Made by a program: the position numbers and the translations under genes. Below, in pieces: positions 24,708 through 33,536 of a DNA stretch of 64,000 nucleotides. The notes beneath the pieces were generated by a model. The model did not search any database, was not told the DNA's origin, and saw only the letters and a list, made by a program, of their open reading frames with translations. The DNA is from Bradyrhizobium sp. MOS002 (GTDB lineage: Bacteria; Pseudomonadota; Alphaproteobacteria; Rhizobiales; Xanthobacteraceae), in assembly GCF_003020115.1 (NCBI RefSeq), contig NZ_PYFX01000004.1, forward strand, positions 496,001-560,000, read 5' to 3'. How positions within the stretch are numbered: the stretch's first letter is position 1; each line of letters begins with the position of its first letter.

Positions 24708-25829
24708 TTACCGCGTGAGCGCGACCTGTTTGAACGAGGTGACCAGAGCTTTCTCCAGCTTTCCACTCATTCCGCAGAGAATGTTGTAGGCGTCTGCCCG
24801 CGGCATCGTCGGCTTGTAGTGCCGGTGCTCGATCAGGGCAGCGAAGATGTCCGAGATCGTCAGGATGCGCACGATATCGCCGATGTTCCCGCCGCAAAGC
24901 GCATCCGGGTAGCCGCTGCCGTCGAGAAATTCGTGGTGATGCCGCACGGCATCGAGGATCTCCGGCGAGATATTGTCGTGGTCTTTCAGAAAATCGTAGC
25001 CGGCTACCGGGTGGGTCTCGATGATGGCACGTTCGTCCGGATCGAGACGGCCGGGCTTGTCGAGGATGGCAAGCGGGATCCGGGCCTTGCCGATGTCGTG
25101 GAACATGGCCGCCGTGTACAGCCGCTCCAGATCGGGCCTGCCGACGCCGAGGCTCAGGCCGAAGTCGATGGCGACGCCGGTGACCAGGAGGCAATGCTGA
25201 TAGGTCCCCTCGTGATGGCGCCGCACCGTCGTGAGCCATTCCGACAGGCCATGCTGGGTGATGCGATCTGCGATCTGGCGGCCGGCTTCCCTGGCGCCGT
25301 TGATGTCGATCGGCTGACCTGACGTCACCGAGGTGAACATCGACGCGATGGCGATCGCCGCGGTCTCGACGGCGTTGTCCGGCTGCGGCGCGTGACCTGA
25401 GGAAGCAGACGCCTCTTCGGCGGGATAAGCCAGCGCCGCCAGCAGCTTGATCTTGTCGATCGTGCCGGGAAGGACGAGCGTGGCCCCGAGCGCGTAGGCC
25501 TGCGAGATGCTCATGTGAGAGGAGTGCTCGACCAGGAAGATGCGTTTCGTTGCCTTCGCGAGCTTTGCGGCTCGTTTCTTGATGGCCGCAATGGCGTGGA
25601 CGTCACGCAATTCCGCACGGATGACGATCGCGAACGGCACCTGGGACAGCTTGGCTTCCGCGTCGAGCCGTTCGCCTGCGACGGCAAACTGCTGCTCGAG
25701 AATCGAACAGACGCTCGACAATTTGTCTGAGGAATCAGCCAGCACATGCACGAACGGGCGTGCCGCTTCCTTCTCTCGGATGCCGCCGTCGCCTTTGACG
25801 GGGCGGGATATTATTCGCGCGTTCTGCAC
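24708..25829 (-). CDS. HD-GYP domain protein with degenerate receiver, 373 aa
   Basis: The N-terminal 120 residues have a receiver-like alternation of strands and helices without the phospho-acceptor Asp motif I would expect. The HD-GYP part has HHEGTYQHCLLV, MFHDIGKARIP (about 242) and HHHEFLDGSGYP (about 297-308). The HD pair and the GYP motif are intact, but the residue after HHE is Phe where most active members have Arg or Lys. The predicted role is hydrolysis of c-di-GMP. It is the third gene of a DUF2336-PilZ-HD-GYP operon. Confidence 0.85.
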   Translation of the reverse strand: MQNARIISRPVKGDGGIREKEAARPFVHVLADSSDKLSSVCSILEQQFAVAGERLDAEAKLSQVPFAIVIRAELRDVHAIAAIKKRAAKLAKATKRIFLVEHSSHMSISQAYALGATLVLPGTIDKIKLLAALAYPAEEASASSGHAPQPDNAVETAAIAIASMFTSVTSGQPIDINGAREAGRQIADRITQHGLSEWLTTVRRHHEGTYQHCLLVTGVAIDFGLSLGVGRPDLERLYTAAMFHDIGKARIPLAILDKPGRLDPDERAIIETHPVAGYDFLKDHDNISPEILDAVRHHHEFLDGSGYPDALCGGNIGDIVRILTISDIFAALIEHRHYKPTMPRADAYNILCGMSGKLEKALVTSFKQVALTR

Positions 25830-25879
25830 GGTTGACCTGAATCACGCTGGAGTTAATTGGGGCTGATGAATCGTTGGGC

Positions 25880-26200
25880 CTATTTGCTTTGAGCGGCAGT
25901 CTGCGCGGTGGCTGCCGGTTTCCTCTTGCCGTCTGCGGTGACGAAGTGCACGCCCGCCGTGGTGCCGTCGATCCAGACCAATTCGCAGCGCCGGTAGGCG
26001 AGCCCCGTCGACGACAGCAGCAGGAAGAATTCCTTGGCCTGCAGCACGTCGAGCGTGCCCTCGACTTCGATCTTCGCACCGCTTTGCGATATGTCGAGCA
26101 GAACGCAACTGCGCCGCCACGTGCCGTCCGAGCCCATCAGATTGACGGGCTGCTTGTGATCCATTTTCACGCGCTGCGCTTTGCGACCGTCGAACTTCAT
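25880..26200 (-). CDS. PilZ domain protein (c-di-GMP receptor), 106 aa
   Basis: The RKAQR at the N-terminus (RxxxR) and DISQSGAKIEV (D/N-x-S-x-x-G) are the two c-di-GMP contact motifs of PilZ domains, followed by LAYRRCELVWIDGTTAGVHF. The single-domain length is typical. Its ATG overlaps the stop of the DUF2336 gene (ATGA) and it ends 50 nt before the HD-GYP gene, so binding and breakdown of c-di-GMP are probably co-regulated. Confidence 0.9.
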   Translation of the reverse strand: MKFDGRKAQRVKMDHKQPVNLMGSDGTWRRSCVLLDISQSGAKIEVEGTLDVLQAKEFFLLLSSTGLAYRRCELVWIDGTTAGVHFVTADGKRKPAATAQTAAQSK

Positions 26201-27303
26201 CGGCTAACCCCCATTTTCGCGCCGCGATTTGCCGGATCGCGCGTGTTGGCGCTTGCCGCTATTTCCCCCCATCGCACTGTCCATTGGCTGGTGGACAGAA
26301 GCAGCGTCTCGAAGATCCGTTGCGCGCGTTCGCGCTCGGCATAAGAGAGCCGTTTCCCGCCGCGGTTGCTCAGGATGGTAAGGGTGGTCTGCCAGTTCAG
26401 CCGCGAAGCCCGGCACGCCATGACCAGCCCCTCGCAATCGTCGTCACTCACGACATGCTCGATGATTTCGAGCGGCGCCCCTGAAAGCACCGATAGCGCC
26501 GTGAACAGGTTGGCCGTCTCGCCGCGGATCGCAAAACGGTTCACCGTGGAATCGTTGAGCTTGCCGATGCGGTTGAGGACGACGATCTCCGGCCTCGCGT
26601 TTGCGTAGTCGGCCCGGCAAGGCCGCTTTGGCGGAGCGGGCTCCGCTTCCGGCACCGGCGCCGCGGCGGATGGGTTGGGCGTCGCCGGTGCCTTCCGTAT
26701 GGGTGGGGCGGAGAGCAGCTTGCGCACGACCAGGTCGGGTGTGCCGGGCCGGAGCACCAGCGCCTTCGCGATCTCGCCGTCCTGGTCGGCCTTGGCAATC
26801 AGCGCTGCATAGGCTGCGTCGGAGAATTTCGTTCCCGGGTTCTTGATCAGGGCAAGGCAGATCGGGCCGCCGTGCTTGATCAACGCCTCGGTGACGGCCG
26901 GCGCGATCTCGCTGCGGGCGGCGATCGCGCGTCGATGCCGCTCGCCACGGGAGTCAATGACAGCCTCGAGGTCTGCCGCGGAGAGTGCCCGCGATTTGAG
27001 CAACACCGGACACGCCACGTCGGGATCGTCGTGTGAGGCGAGACGCCACAATGTTTCTGGTGGCGCCACGTCAAGCTCGGCGAGCGCCGTGCTGAGCTGA
27101 ACCAGCGCGCTGGCCTCGACCCGTTCCGTCAATCGCAGCAGAACACCGTCGACCACGTTGCTGAGCAATTCCCGGCACTGGTCGCGGCTGCCAATGAGCA
27201 ACTGCACCATGCCGGAGAGAATGCGTGCGCAACGTTCCGCCGGGCACGTTGCGACCGTCTCTTCCAATTCAGCGAGAATATCAGCAGGCGAATTTGCCAT
27301 CAT
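26197..27303 (-). CDS. DUF2336 family protein, 368 aa
   Basis: ATG at 27303 (a second ATG follows directly). The protein is helical, with repeats such as LVQLSTALAELDVAPPETLW, RLASHDDPDVACPVLLKSRA and GPICLALIKNPGTKFSDAAY, the pattern of the DUF2336 alpha-solenoid family found in alphaproteobacteria. A Pro/Ala-rich linker (about 225-250) separates a C-terminal conserved region. The role is unknown; as first gene of an operon with PilZ and HD-GYP it is likely tied to c-di-GMP signalling or motility. Confidence 0.8.
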   Translation of the reverse strand: MMANSPADILAELEETVATCPAERCARILSGMVQLLIGSRDQCRELLSNVVDGVLLRLTERVEASALVQLSTALAELDVAPPETLWRLASHDDPDVACPVLLKSRALSAADLEAVIDSRGERHRRAIAARSEIAPAVTEALIKHGGPICLALIKNPGTKFSDAAYAALIAKADQDGEIAKALVLRPGTPDLVVRKLLSAPPIRKAPATPNPSAAAPVPEAEPAPPKRPCRADYANARPEIVVLNRIGKLNDSTVNRFAIRGETANLFTALSVLSGAPLEIIEHVVSDDDCEGLVMACRASRLNWQTTLTILSNRGGKRLSYAERERAQRIFETLLLSTSQWTVRWGEIAASANTRDPANRGAKMGVSR

Positions 27304-27603
27304 GGCAGGGGCCTGACTCAAAATTGATTTTGAATATCGAACAGGGCTTATTCCGCCCGACAGACGTTAATTTGAAATGTTGCTTTCGATCGTTTGGGTA
27401 TTGGTGCACCGCTGGTGGGGCAGGAAACGCTATCGAAAATTGGCGAGATTTGATGCGCCGGGTTGTACTTGGACTTCGACGCTCGCCAACTGGTCGGCAT
27501 AGTTCGAAGTGATTCTTTCAGACTGAGGGGACACCGGAACGGGGAAGTTGGCCGGCATCGTCGCCGGACGCGCGTTTGTTGCGACGCGAAGTTTCACATT
27601 GCC

Positions 27604-28551
27604 ATGAACAGAGTTGATGATGCGCCGACGCTGGCGCCAAAGGTATTTCGTTTCTTTGACGTCGATGAATTTCGAAATGCCATACGGGGCCTGAACTTCG
27701 AGTTCACGCCTTTCGTACGGAGGATTTCGGCCGAGCAGATTATTCTGTCGCTGCCCGGCTGCGACGTGAATTTGACGCGGGCATTTCCGCGGGTCGTCGA
27801 CGCACAGCTCGTCGAGAATTGCACCGCGATCGGATTCACGATGGACGATTTGGACGTGCCGGTTCGATTCAACGGCACGCGGCGCACACGACCCGTCATC
27901 GTCATCGGCAGCGGCGGCGCGGCTTACACCACCATCGAGGAGGTGCAGCGGGAAATCGCCTCGGTGGTGTTCAGGCCGGAGGTGACGGATCGCGGCTGGC
28001 CACAAGCAGCCCTCTGCTTCAAGATCTTCGAAACGACCGCCGCGGGCTTGGACCGGCTCCGCGGTGTGGTTCGGGAAGTGTTGGCAGCCGCGTCGGAGCC
28101 GGTCGACGCGTCCGAGGTACCGCTGAAGGCGGCCGCCATGAAGGAGACCCTGCTCGGCGCTGTGGACGCAATTTTCCAAAATATGGGTCCCGCGCGATGG
28201 GCCGTGCGCCCTCATGACGAGCGGAGCTTCAAGGTCTTTCAGGACATCCGCGCGCTCCTTTCCGACGACCTCTCGCAGCCCATCTACAGCGACGAGATCG
28301 CGCGCAAGCTCGGCCTGTCCGTTCGCACCATGCACGACGTCGTCCGCCGCTATCGCGGCATGAGCCTGCACCGATACTTGCGCCTGCGGCGGCTGTGGCT
28401 GGTGCGCCAGCGGCTGCTCGCCGGTGCCGACAGCGTCAAGGCCGTCGCGCTGGCGTTCGGCTTCTGGCATCTCGGCGACTTCTCCAGAAGCTATCGCGAC
28501 CAGTTCGGGGAGACGCCGTCGCAAACACTCGAGCGCGGACAGCGAACCTAG
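27604..28551 (+). CDS. AraC-family transcriptional regulator, 315 aa
   Basis: The C-terminal 100 residues hold a double helix-turn-helix: YSDEIARKLGLSVRTMHDVV followed by YRGMSLHRYLRLRRL, and a second with VKAVALAFGFWHLGDFSRSY, then RDQFGETPSQTL. These match the AraC/XylS signature closely. The N-terminal 200 residues (FFDVDEFRNAIRGLNFEFTP) form the sensor part, of the type seen in AraC regulators with an 'ornithine-like' fold; the ligand is unknown. The start is set at ATG 27604; a longer frame begins at 27463 but is arginine-rich and unlikely. Confidence 0.85.
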   Translation: MNRVDDAPTLAPKVFRFFDVDEFRNAIRGLNFEFTPFVRRISAEQIILSLPGCDVNLTRAFPRVVDAQLVENCTAIGFTMDDLDVPVRFNGTRRTRPVIVIGSGGAAYTTIEEVQREIASVVFRPEVTDRGWPQAALCFKIFETTAAGLDRLRGVVREVLAAASEPVDASEVPLKAAAMKETLLGAVDAIFQNMGPARWAVRPHDERSFKVFQDIRALLSDDLSQPIYSDEIARKLGLSVRTMHDVVRRYRGMSLHRYLRLRRLWLVRQRLLAGADSVKAVALAFGFWHLGDFSRSYRDQFGETPSQTLERGQRT

Positions 28552-28601
28552 CGCGTCAAAACGTTGAGGCTGGCTTGCTGATCCGTGCTATACTACCGGT
28601 C

Positions 28602-29192
28602 ATGAGCAATCGCATCCTCGTCCTCTACGGTTCCTACCGTTCCGACCGCATGGGCATCCGCCTCGCGAATTTCGTCATCGATCGGCTGCGCGCCCGCGGC
28701 GACGACGCCGTGTTCATCGACGCCAAGGCGATCGGCCTGCCGATGCTCGATCGCATGTACAAGGAATATCCCAAGGGCTCCGCACCCGAGGCGCTGGAGA
28801 AGCTGGCCGGAGAGATCCGCGGCGCCGACGGTTTCGTCTTCGTCACCGGCGAATACAATTGGGGCATCCAGCCGGGCCTGAAGAATCTTACCGACCACTT
28901 CCTCGAGGAGTGGTTCTGGCGTCCGGCCGCGATCGTGAGCTACTCGGCCGGCCGCCTGTCCGGCGCGCGTGCCTCGACCGCCTGGCATGGCACGTTGTCG
29001 GAGATGGGCATGGTGGTGGTGTCGAGCACCATCGGCGTCGGCCCGATCGCACAGACGCTGTCGGAGGCGGGTGAACCGATCGGGGAGGGCGGCAAAGCGC
29101 TGGAACGCTCGTTCCCGCGCTTTGCCGACGATCTCGCGTGGTGGATCGAGGCGGCCAAGACGCAGCGGGCGCGCAAGGCGCCGCCTTATTGA
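28602..29192 (+). CDS. NADPH-dependent FMN reductase (flavodoxin fold), 196 aa
   Basis: ILVLYGSYRSDRMGIRLANF is the phosphate-binding loop of the NAD(P)H:FMN oxidoreductase (ArsH/chromate reductase-like) group, and FVFVTGEYNWGIQPGLKNLT contacts FMN. The C-terminal WWIEAAKTQRARK ends the flavodoxin fold. Expected activity: NAD(P)H-dependent reduction of FMN, quinones or azo compounds. ATG 28602 follows the AraC-type regulator by 50 nt on the same strand, so that regulator may control it. Confidence 0.88.
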   Translation: MSNRILVLYGSYRSDRMGIRLANFVIDRLRARGDDAVFIDAKAIGLPMLDRMYKEYPKGSAPEALEKLAGEIRGADGFVFVTGEYNWGIQPGLKNLTDHFLEEWFWRPAAIVSYSAGRLSGARASTAWHGTLSEMGMVVVSSTIGVGPIAQTLSEAGEPIGEGGKALERSFPRFADDLAWWIEAAKTQRARKAPPY

Positions 29193-29199
29193 CGGACCC

Positions 29200-29231
29200 G
29201 TGGCCCGGATGGAGCGTAGCGCAATCCGGGG
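29200..29231. repeat. REP-like intergenic element (single half)
   Basis: GGCCCGGATGGAGCGTAGCG then CAATCCGGGG, one arm of the palindromic family seen at 33409, 34669, 61903 and 63584. Confidence 0.7.
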
Positions 29232-29262
29232 CCGTCGTTGCGAGGCTGCGCGGTTCCCGCCC

Positions 29263-31344
29263 CTATGCGGCCCTGACTTCACCGAGGAAGCGGTCGAACT
29301 GTCCGGCGAGATCGCGTGACTGGGTCGAGAGTTGCTCGGCTGCGCCCAGCACCTCCCGCGCGGCCGTACCGGTGTCGTCGGCGGCGCGTTGCACGCCTGA
29401 TATGTTGGTGTTGACCTCCTGGGTGCCGCGCGCGGCCTCCTGGACGCTGCGGGCGATCTCCTTGGTCGCCGAGCCCTGTTCCTCGATCGCGGCCGCAATC
29501 GCGGTGCCGATCTGGTCGATCTCGCCGATCACGTCGGCGACGTTGCGGATTGCGGTCACGGTCTCGTCGCTCGCGGCCTGGATCGCCGAAATCTGCTCGG
29601 AGATTTCGGTGGTGGCCTTTGCGGTCTGTCCCGCCAGCGATTTCACCTCGGCAGCAACCACCGCAAAGCCGCGGCCGGCATCGCCGGCGCGGGCGGCCTC
29701 GATGGTCGCGTTCAAGGCCAGCAGATTGGTCTGCTCGGCGATGCTCTGGATCAGCGTCACGACGTCGCCGATCTTCTGCGCGCCCTCGGCCAGTGCACGG
29801 GCGGTGTCGCCGGTGCGGCGGGCGTTGTCGACGGCGCGGGCCGCGATCTCGGTGGACTGGGCCACTTGACGGCCGATCTCCGAGATCGAAGAGGTCAGCT
29901 CCTCGGTGGCGCTCGCGACGGTCTGCACGTTGCTCGATGTCTGCTGGGAGGCGGCGGCGACGACCGCGGCCTGGCTGTTGGTCTGGGCCGCCGTCGAGGT
30001 CATAGACTGCGCCGTGCTTTCCATAGTGGATGACGCGCGGGAGAGTCCGCCGACGAGTTCGGTGACCTTGGCTTCGAACGCGCGGGTGATCCCGTCGAGC
30101 GCCTGTGCGCGACGCATCTTGCCGTCGTTCTCGGCCTGCTTCTCCGCCGCAAGGCTGTCGGCCCGGATCATGTTGTCCTTGAAGACCCGGACCGCCGCGG
30201 CCATGGCACCGATTTCATCGGAACGGTCGGCGCCGGGAATCTCTTCCGCGAGCTCGCCGTCGGCAAGCCGCGACATCCGCGTGGTCAGGTTGACGATCGG
30301 GGCGCAGACCCGGCGGCGGACCGTGACGATGAGGCCGGCGCTGGCGATCAGCACGGCGAGCAGGCCCGCGAGTGCGATGGTGAAGCTGGTATGGGCGGCG
30401 GTGGATGCACCGGCGAGAATCTGTTCCGCGTTGGCGTAAAAGGCATCGCGGACGTCGATGATGGTGCTGAGGCCGCGCTGCGTGGCGGTGTAATAGGTGT
30501 CCATGTCGTGTTCGTACTTGCCGCTGACCGCACCCTCCTTGACCAGCTTGAGCTCGCGGCCAAACTCGTCGATATAGATCGCGTTGAATTTCTCCAGTGC
30601 GGCGGCAACGTTCGCCGGCGTTGCGGGATTGCCGCGCAACTCCAGCAGCGACATCACGATCTGGTCGTTGCGGCCCTGCGAGCGGCTGATCTCGGCCTTC
30701 TCGGTGTCGGTCGCCGGTTTCTTGCCCCCGACGAGGTTCTTGTGCAGGCTGGAGTTGAAGCCGCCCACGTCGCGCAATGTCATCGCGATGTTGGCGTAGC
30801 TGGCCTGCCGGTAGGCGTCGCCGTTGAGTATCGCCATGCGGCGGACCTGCTCGTTCAGCAGCGCGGTCACGCCGGCGTTGAGCACGGCGTTGTCGGCGAC
30901 GATCTTCTTGGCCGCGTCCTTGCGCGCCTCCGGCGGGCCCGACATCGCCTTGTCGATGGCCTCGCGCAGCGCGGTGAACTTCGAATTGACGGCGTCGATG
31001 TTGCCGCCGGTGGTGTTGCCGTCGTCGAACGGGCCGGGCAGGTCCTTTCGCAGCGCGTTCATCCTGTCGCGTGCGGCATCGGTCTGCTTGCGCAGCTTGT
31101 CCTGCTCGGCAAGCAGCGCCGGGTCGACGGCGGGAGGGCCATAGAGGATGTTGGTGGAAAAGCCGCGCTCGGGATTGAGGTAGCGCGGGATGTCGCTGAC
31201 GGCGCGAACGATCGCCAGCCGCCCCTGCGCTTCGGTGATCCGTTCCATCGTCTGGTATTTCGTCACGGCGACGTAGACGGCGAGGCCGCCGCCCACTGTC
31301 GAGAGCGAGACGATGGCGGTGGTCAGGAGCGTACCGATTTTCAT
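29263..31344 (-). CDS. Methyl-accepting chemotaxis protein, 693 aa
   Basis: The start is ATG 31344. One N-terminal membrane helix ([20 protein letters not shown]) and a second at about 310-335 ([19 protein letters not shown]) enclose a periplasmic sensor of about 280 residues. The HAMP domain (about 335-385) and the signalling domain with [20 protein letters not shown] and [20 protein letters not shown] (tip near residue 595) follow. The ligand is unknown. No CheW/CheA genes are nearby. It has no obvious C-terminal CheR-binding pentapeptide. Confidence 0.95.
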   Translation of the reverse strand: MKIGTLLTTAIVSLSTVGGGLAVYVAVTKYQTMERITEAQGRLAIVRAVSDIPRYLNPERGFSTNILYGPPAVDPALLAEQDKLRKQTDAARDRMNALRKDLPGPFDDGNTTGGNIDAVNSKFTALREAIDKAMSGPPEARKDAAKKIVADNAVLNAGVTALLNEQVRRMAILNGDAYRQASYANIAMTLRDVGGFNSSLHKNLVGGKKPATDTEKAEISRSQGRNDQIVMSLLELRGNPATPANVAAALEKFNAIYIDEFGRELKLVKEGAVSGKYEHDMDTYYTATQRGLSTIIDVRDAFYANAEQILAGASTAAHTSFTIALAGLLAVLIASAGLIVTVRRRVCAPIVNLTTRMSRLADGELAEEIPGADRSDEIGAMAAAVRVFKDNMIRADSLAAEKQAENDGKMRRAQALDGITRAFEAKVTELVGGLSRASSTMESTAQSMTSTAAQTNSQAAVVAAASQQTSSNVQTVASATEELTSSISEIGRQVAQSTEIAARAVDNARRTGDTARALAEGAQKIGDVVTLIQSIAEQTNLLALNATIEAARAGDAGRGFAVVAAEVKSLAGQTAKATTEISEQISAIQAASDETVTAIRNVADVIGEIDQIGTAIAAAIEEQGSATKEIARSVQEAARGTQEVNTNISGVQRAADDTGTAAREVLGAAEQLSTQSRDLAGQFDRFLGEVRAA

Positions 31345-31401
31345 GATTCTGTCCGGCAACTGGCGCGGGAAATTATTTGCACGGACAATAAGCAGGCGAT
31401 G

Positions 31402-31416
31402 TTAATCCCGGGTTTA
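31402..31416. promoter_or_regulatory. Weak CtrA-like box upstream of the chemoreceptor gene
   Basis: TTAA (31402-31405), seven nt, TTTA (31413-31416), one mismatch from TTAA-N7-TTAA, about 60 nt upstream of the start at 31344 (minus). Confidence 0.25.
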
Positions 31417-31420
31417 CGCT

Positions 31421-31445
31421 GGTGGCCGCGGCAGCCGCGGTCACC
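31421..31445 (-). terminator. GC-rich hairpin at the 3' end of the DUF1810 gene
   Basis: GGTGGCCGCGGC and GCCGCGGTCACC pair with one G.U around a single base. It overlaps the stop codon of the 31441-31881 gene. There is no T run, so intrinsic termination is uncertain. Confidence 0.35.
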
Positions 31446-31881
31446 TGGCCTTGCGGTCAAGGACCGCGAGGATATCGAGCGTTGCCTGATCGCGCTCGCC
31501 CGAAAAATACCGGGCGAGCGCCTCGGCGAACACGGGTTCGCCGGACACCGCGTCGAACAGCGTCATCGACGAGTGGAATTTGGCGTCATCGGGCGCGCCG
31601 AGGATGACGTTGATGGTCCGGCCTTCGACGGCAAGCACGAGGCGGATGCATTCGATCAGGCGCGGACCGAGGGTGGGGTGGGCGAGGTAGGCGCTGGCCT
31701 CGGCGCGGGAGGCGATGGCGTAGCGCTGCGACATGGCGCTGAAGCCGAGGCCGGCGACCTGCGGGAAGACAAACCACATCCAATGGCTCTGCTTTCGGCC
31801 CCGGGCCAGCTCCTGCTGGATGTCGCCATAGACCGGGTCCTGGGCCCGGACAAACCGGTTGAGGTCGAAAGGATCGGTCAT
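31441..31881 (-). CDS. DUF1810 family protein, 146 aa
   Basis: DLNRFVRAQDPVYGDIQQEL, HWMWFVFPQVAGLGFSAMS and RYAIASRAEASAYLAHPTLG followed by PRL are the typical run of the DUF1810 family, and LGAPDDAKFHSSMTLFDAV completes it. The fold is helical and the biochemical role is unknown, though the family is said to be related to the NADAR domain. No signal peptide. Full length for the family. The C-terminal stop overlaps a GC-rich hairpin. Confidence 0.88.
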   Translation of the reverse strand: MTDPFDLNRFVRAQDPVYGDIQQELARGRKQSHWMWFVFPQVAGLGFSAMSQRYAIASRAEASAYLAHPTLGPRLIECIRLVLAVEGRTINVILGAPDDAKFHSSMTLFDAVSGEPVFAEALARYFSGERDQATLDILAVLDRKAR

Positions 31882-32023
31882 TAGATACCTTGGGGCGGCT
31901 TACCGGACTTTGCCGGACCCCTGCCGGCCCCGATTATGCCTAACTTTTGGCTCCCAATGTGGTAGCTGGTATAGAATCTCCGGGTGGGGGTGGGTCCCCC
32001 TGGGGGTCGATTTTGGGGAGCTG

Positions 32024-33043
32024 ATGGTTTCCGACCGGGCACAAGCCGAGAGGCTATTGTCGCGCCGCCGTATTGGGCGAGCGGAGACGATATTGCTGTC
32101 TCTGGCCGCCGTTGCGCTGGCACTGGGCGCTGCCGCCTGGGTCGCGGATATCGGCGGTTCGGCCTCGCTGGTCACCGCCGCGCTGCCGCCGGCCAATGCT
32201 CCTTCATTCGATGATCGTTTCGCTTCGGCCTCGAGCAGCCCGCCCGCCCGCGAGCTCGGCCTGCGGACGCTGGAGCGCTCCGCGGTCAATGCGATCCAGC
32301 TCAAATTGCGCGACGCCAAGGCGATGTTGGCCCAGAAGCTCCAGGGCGACGACTGGCGCTCGACCCTGAGCGACGACGACCGGCACATGTCCGAGGAGAC
32401 GAGACTCTCGCAGCGTGCCGACGCCATCCCGATGCCGCGCTCGCGCCCGCCCCAGGCTGACATCTCCGCCCAGATCGCCTCGAGCCAGGCTTATGCCGAG
32501 ACCAATCCCCGGGTCGACAACCGCAATTTCTTCGAAAAATTCACCGACAAGATCAAGCTCGCCTCGCTGACGCCCGACAGCGGCCTGTTCGGCAAGGCGC
32601 CGGATCTCGGCGCGCTCGGTTACGATTCGCGCACCGCGGTCTACGACATCTCGGCCAAGGCGCTTTACCTGCCGAGCGGGATCGCGCTGGAAGCGCATTC
32701 CGGCATGGGCGCGCTGATGGACGACCCGGAGCACGTCGACCAGCGGATGGTTGGCGCGACACCGCCCGCGACCTACGACCTGAAGCCGCGCGAAAAACTG
32801 TTCCACGGCGTCCGCGCACTGCGTTTGACGCCCACCGAGGGCACCAGCGCGCTCGGCCGCGTCGGCCTGCTTACCCACAATTACATGCTCGGGCCCCGTG
32901 GCGACTCCAACGGCTGCGTTTCGATCAAGGACTATGATCGATTCATGAAGGCCTACGACAACGGTGAGTTCAACCGTCTGGTCGTGGTGCCCAGGCTGAC
33001 CCCGTCGGCGACGGCCTCGCAGCGCGCGAGCACCGAGTCCTGA
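32024..33043 (+). CDS. DUF2778 (L,D-transpeptidase-like) envelope protein, 339 aa
   Basis: ATG 32024 follows GGGGAGCTG; longer upstream frames are not coding-like. One N-terminal membrane helix (ILLSLAAVALALGAAAWVAD, about 20-40) puts the rest in the periplasm. The C-terminal domain (about 190-320) has DISAKALYLPSGIALEAHSG, MGA, then LLTHNYMLGPRGDSNGCVSI; the Cys in SNGCVS is the catalytic residue of the DUF2778/Tlde1 group, related to YkuD transpeptidases. It probably acts on peptidoglycan. The anchored N-terminus argues against it being a secreted toxin, since such toxins usually have immunity genes. Confidence 0.82.
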   Translation: MVSDRAQAERLLSRRRIGRAETILLSLAAVALALGAAAWVADIGGSASLVTAALPPANAPSFDDRFASASSSPPARELGLRTLERSAVNAIQLKLRDAKAMLAQKLQGDDWRSTLSDDDRHMSEETRLSQRADAIPMPRSRPPQADISAQIASSQAYAETNPRVDNRNFFEKFTDKIKLASLTPDSGLFGKAPDLGALGYDSRTAVYDISAKALYLPSGIALEAHSGMGALMDDPEHVDQRMVGATPPATYDLKPREKLFHGVRALRLTPTEGTSALGRVGLLTHNYMLGPRGDSNGCVSIKDYDRFMKAYDNGEFNRLVVVPRLTPSATASQRASTES

Positions 33044-33068
33044 TATTTGCTCCTGATATTTGCCTGCC

Positions 33069-33087
33069 ACGGCGGGGCTGCCGTTTT
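33069..33087 (+). terminator. Short terminator after the DUF2778 gene
   Basis: ACGGC, loop GGGGCT, GCCGT, then TTT, 25 nt after the stop at 33043. Confidence 0.5.
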
Positions 33088-33122
33088 CCCTTCGTTAAGC
33101 CGTCATCGTCCAGAAGCAGCCC

Positions 33123-33380
33123 ATGAGTGATCCGCAAAGTTCCGAGACCCCGCTGCGCACGACGTTCAAGATCAAGCTGAACGGCGACACGCTGGCGATC
33201 GCGACCGTCGGCCAGGCCTATCAATTCCTCACCAACTTCAAATCGGTCGAGTGGATGGAATTCCGCTCGCTGCATGAAGACGCGGTCGCAGCGCTCGAAG
33301 GCGCCGCCGGGAACGCCATGCTCGTCGTGCAGGCGACCAACGCCGTGCGCGCGCTGTTCGTCAGCGCCAAGCTGCTCTAG
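33123..33380 (+). CDS. Small DUF982-like protein, 85 aa
   Basis: ATG 33123 with a CAGCCC context and no strong ribosome binding site. The product has TIATVGQAYQFLTNFKSVEW and ALEGAAGNAMLVVQATNAVR, a two-helix plus strand pattern resembling the DUF982 family of rhizobia. No signal peptide. Function unknown. It stands between the DUF2778 gene and the TRAP binding protein. Confidence 0.6.
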   Translation: MSDPQSSETPLRTTFKIKLNGDTLAIATVGQAYQFLTNFKSVEWMEFRSLHEDAVAALEGAAGNAMLVVQATNAVRALFVSAKLL

Positions 33381-33408
33381 GAGCGCCCCGGAAATATTTG
33401 GGGAGATT

Positions 33409-33439
33409 CCCGGATTGCACTGCGCTCCATCCGGGCTAC
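33409..33439. repeat. REP-like intergenic element (single half)
   Basis: CCCGGATTGCACTGCGCTCC then ATCCGGGCTAC, between the DUF982-like gene and the TRAP binding protein. Confidence 0.75.
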
Positions 33440-33536
33440 CGCTCACAACTTGATCTCCGCTATAGAAACGGCAATAGCTTCGCGAAGATCGCGCTCAAGC
33501 CGATACGTTGAAACATAGTTCAGGGAGAGACCCATC

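Noticed and set aside
32024..33043. DUF2778 protein as a type VI secretion toxin (Tlde1-like)
   Set aside because: It has a membrane anchor, no adjacent immunity gene and no secretion genes nearby; a housekeeping role is simpler.
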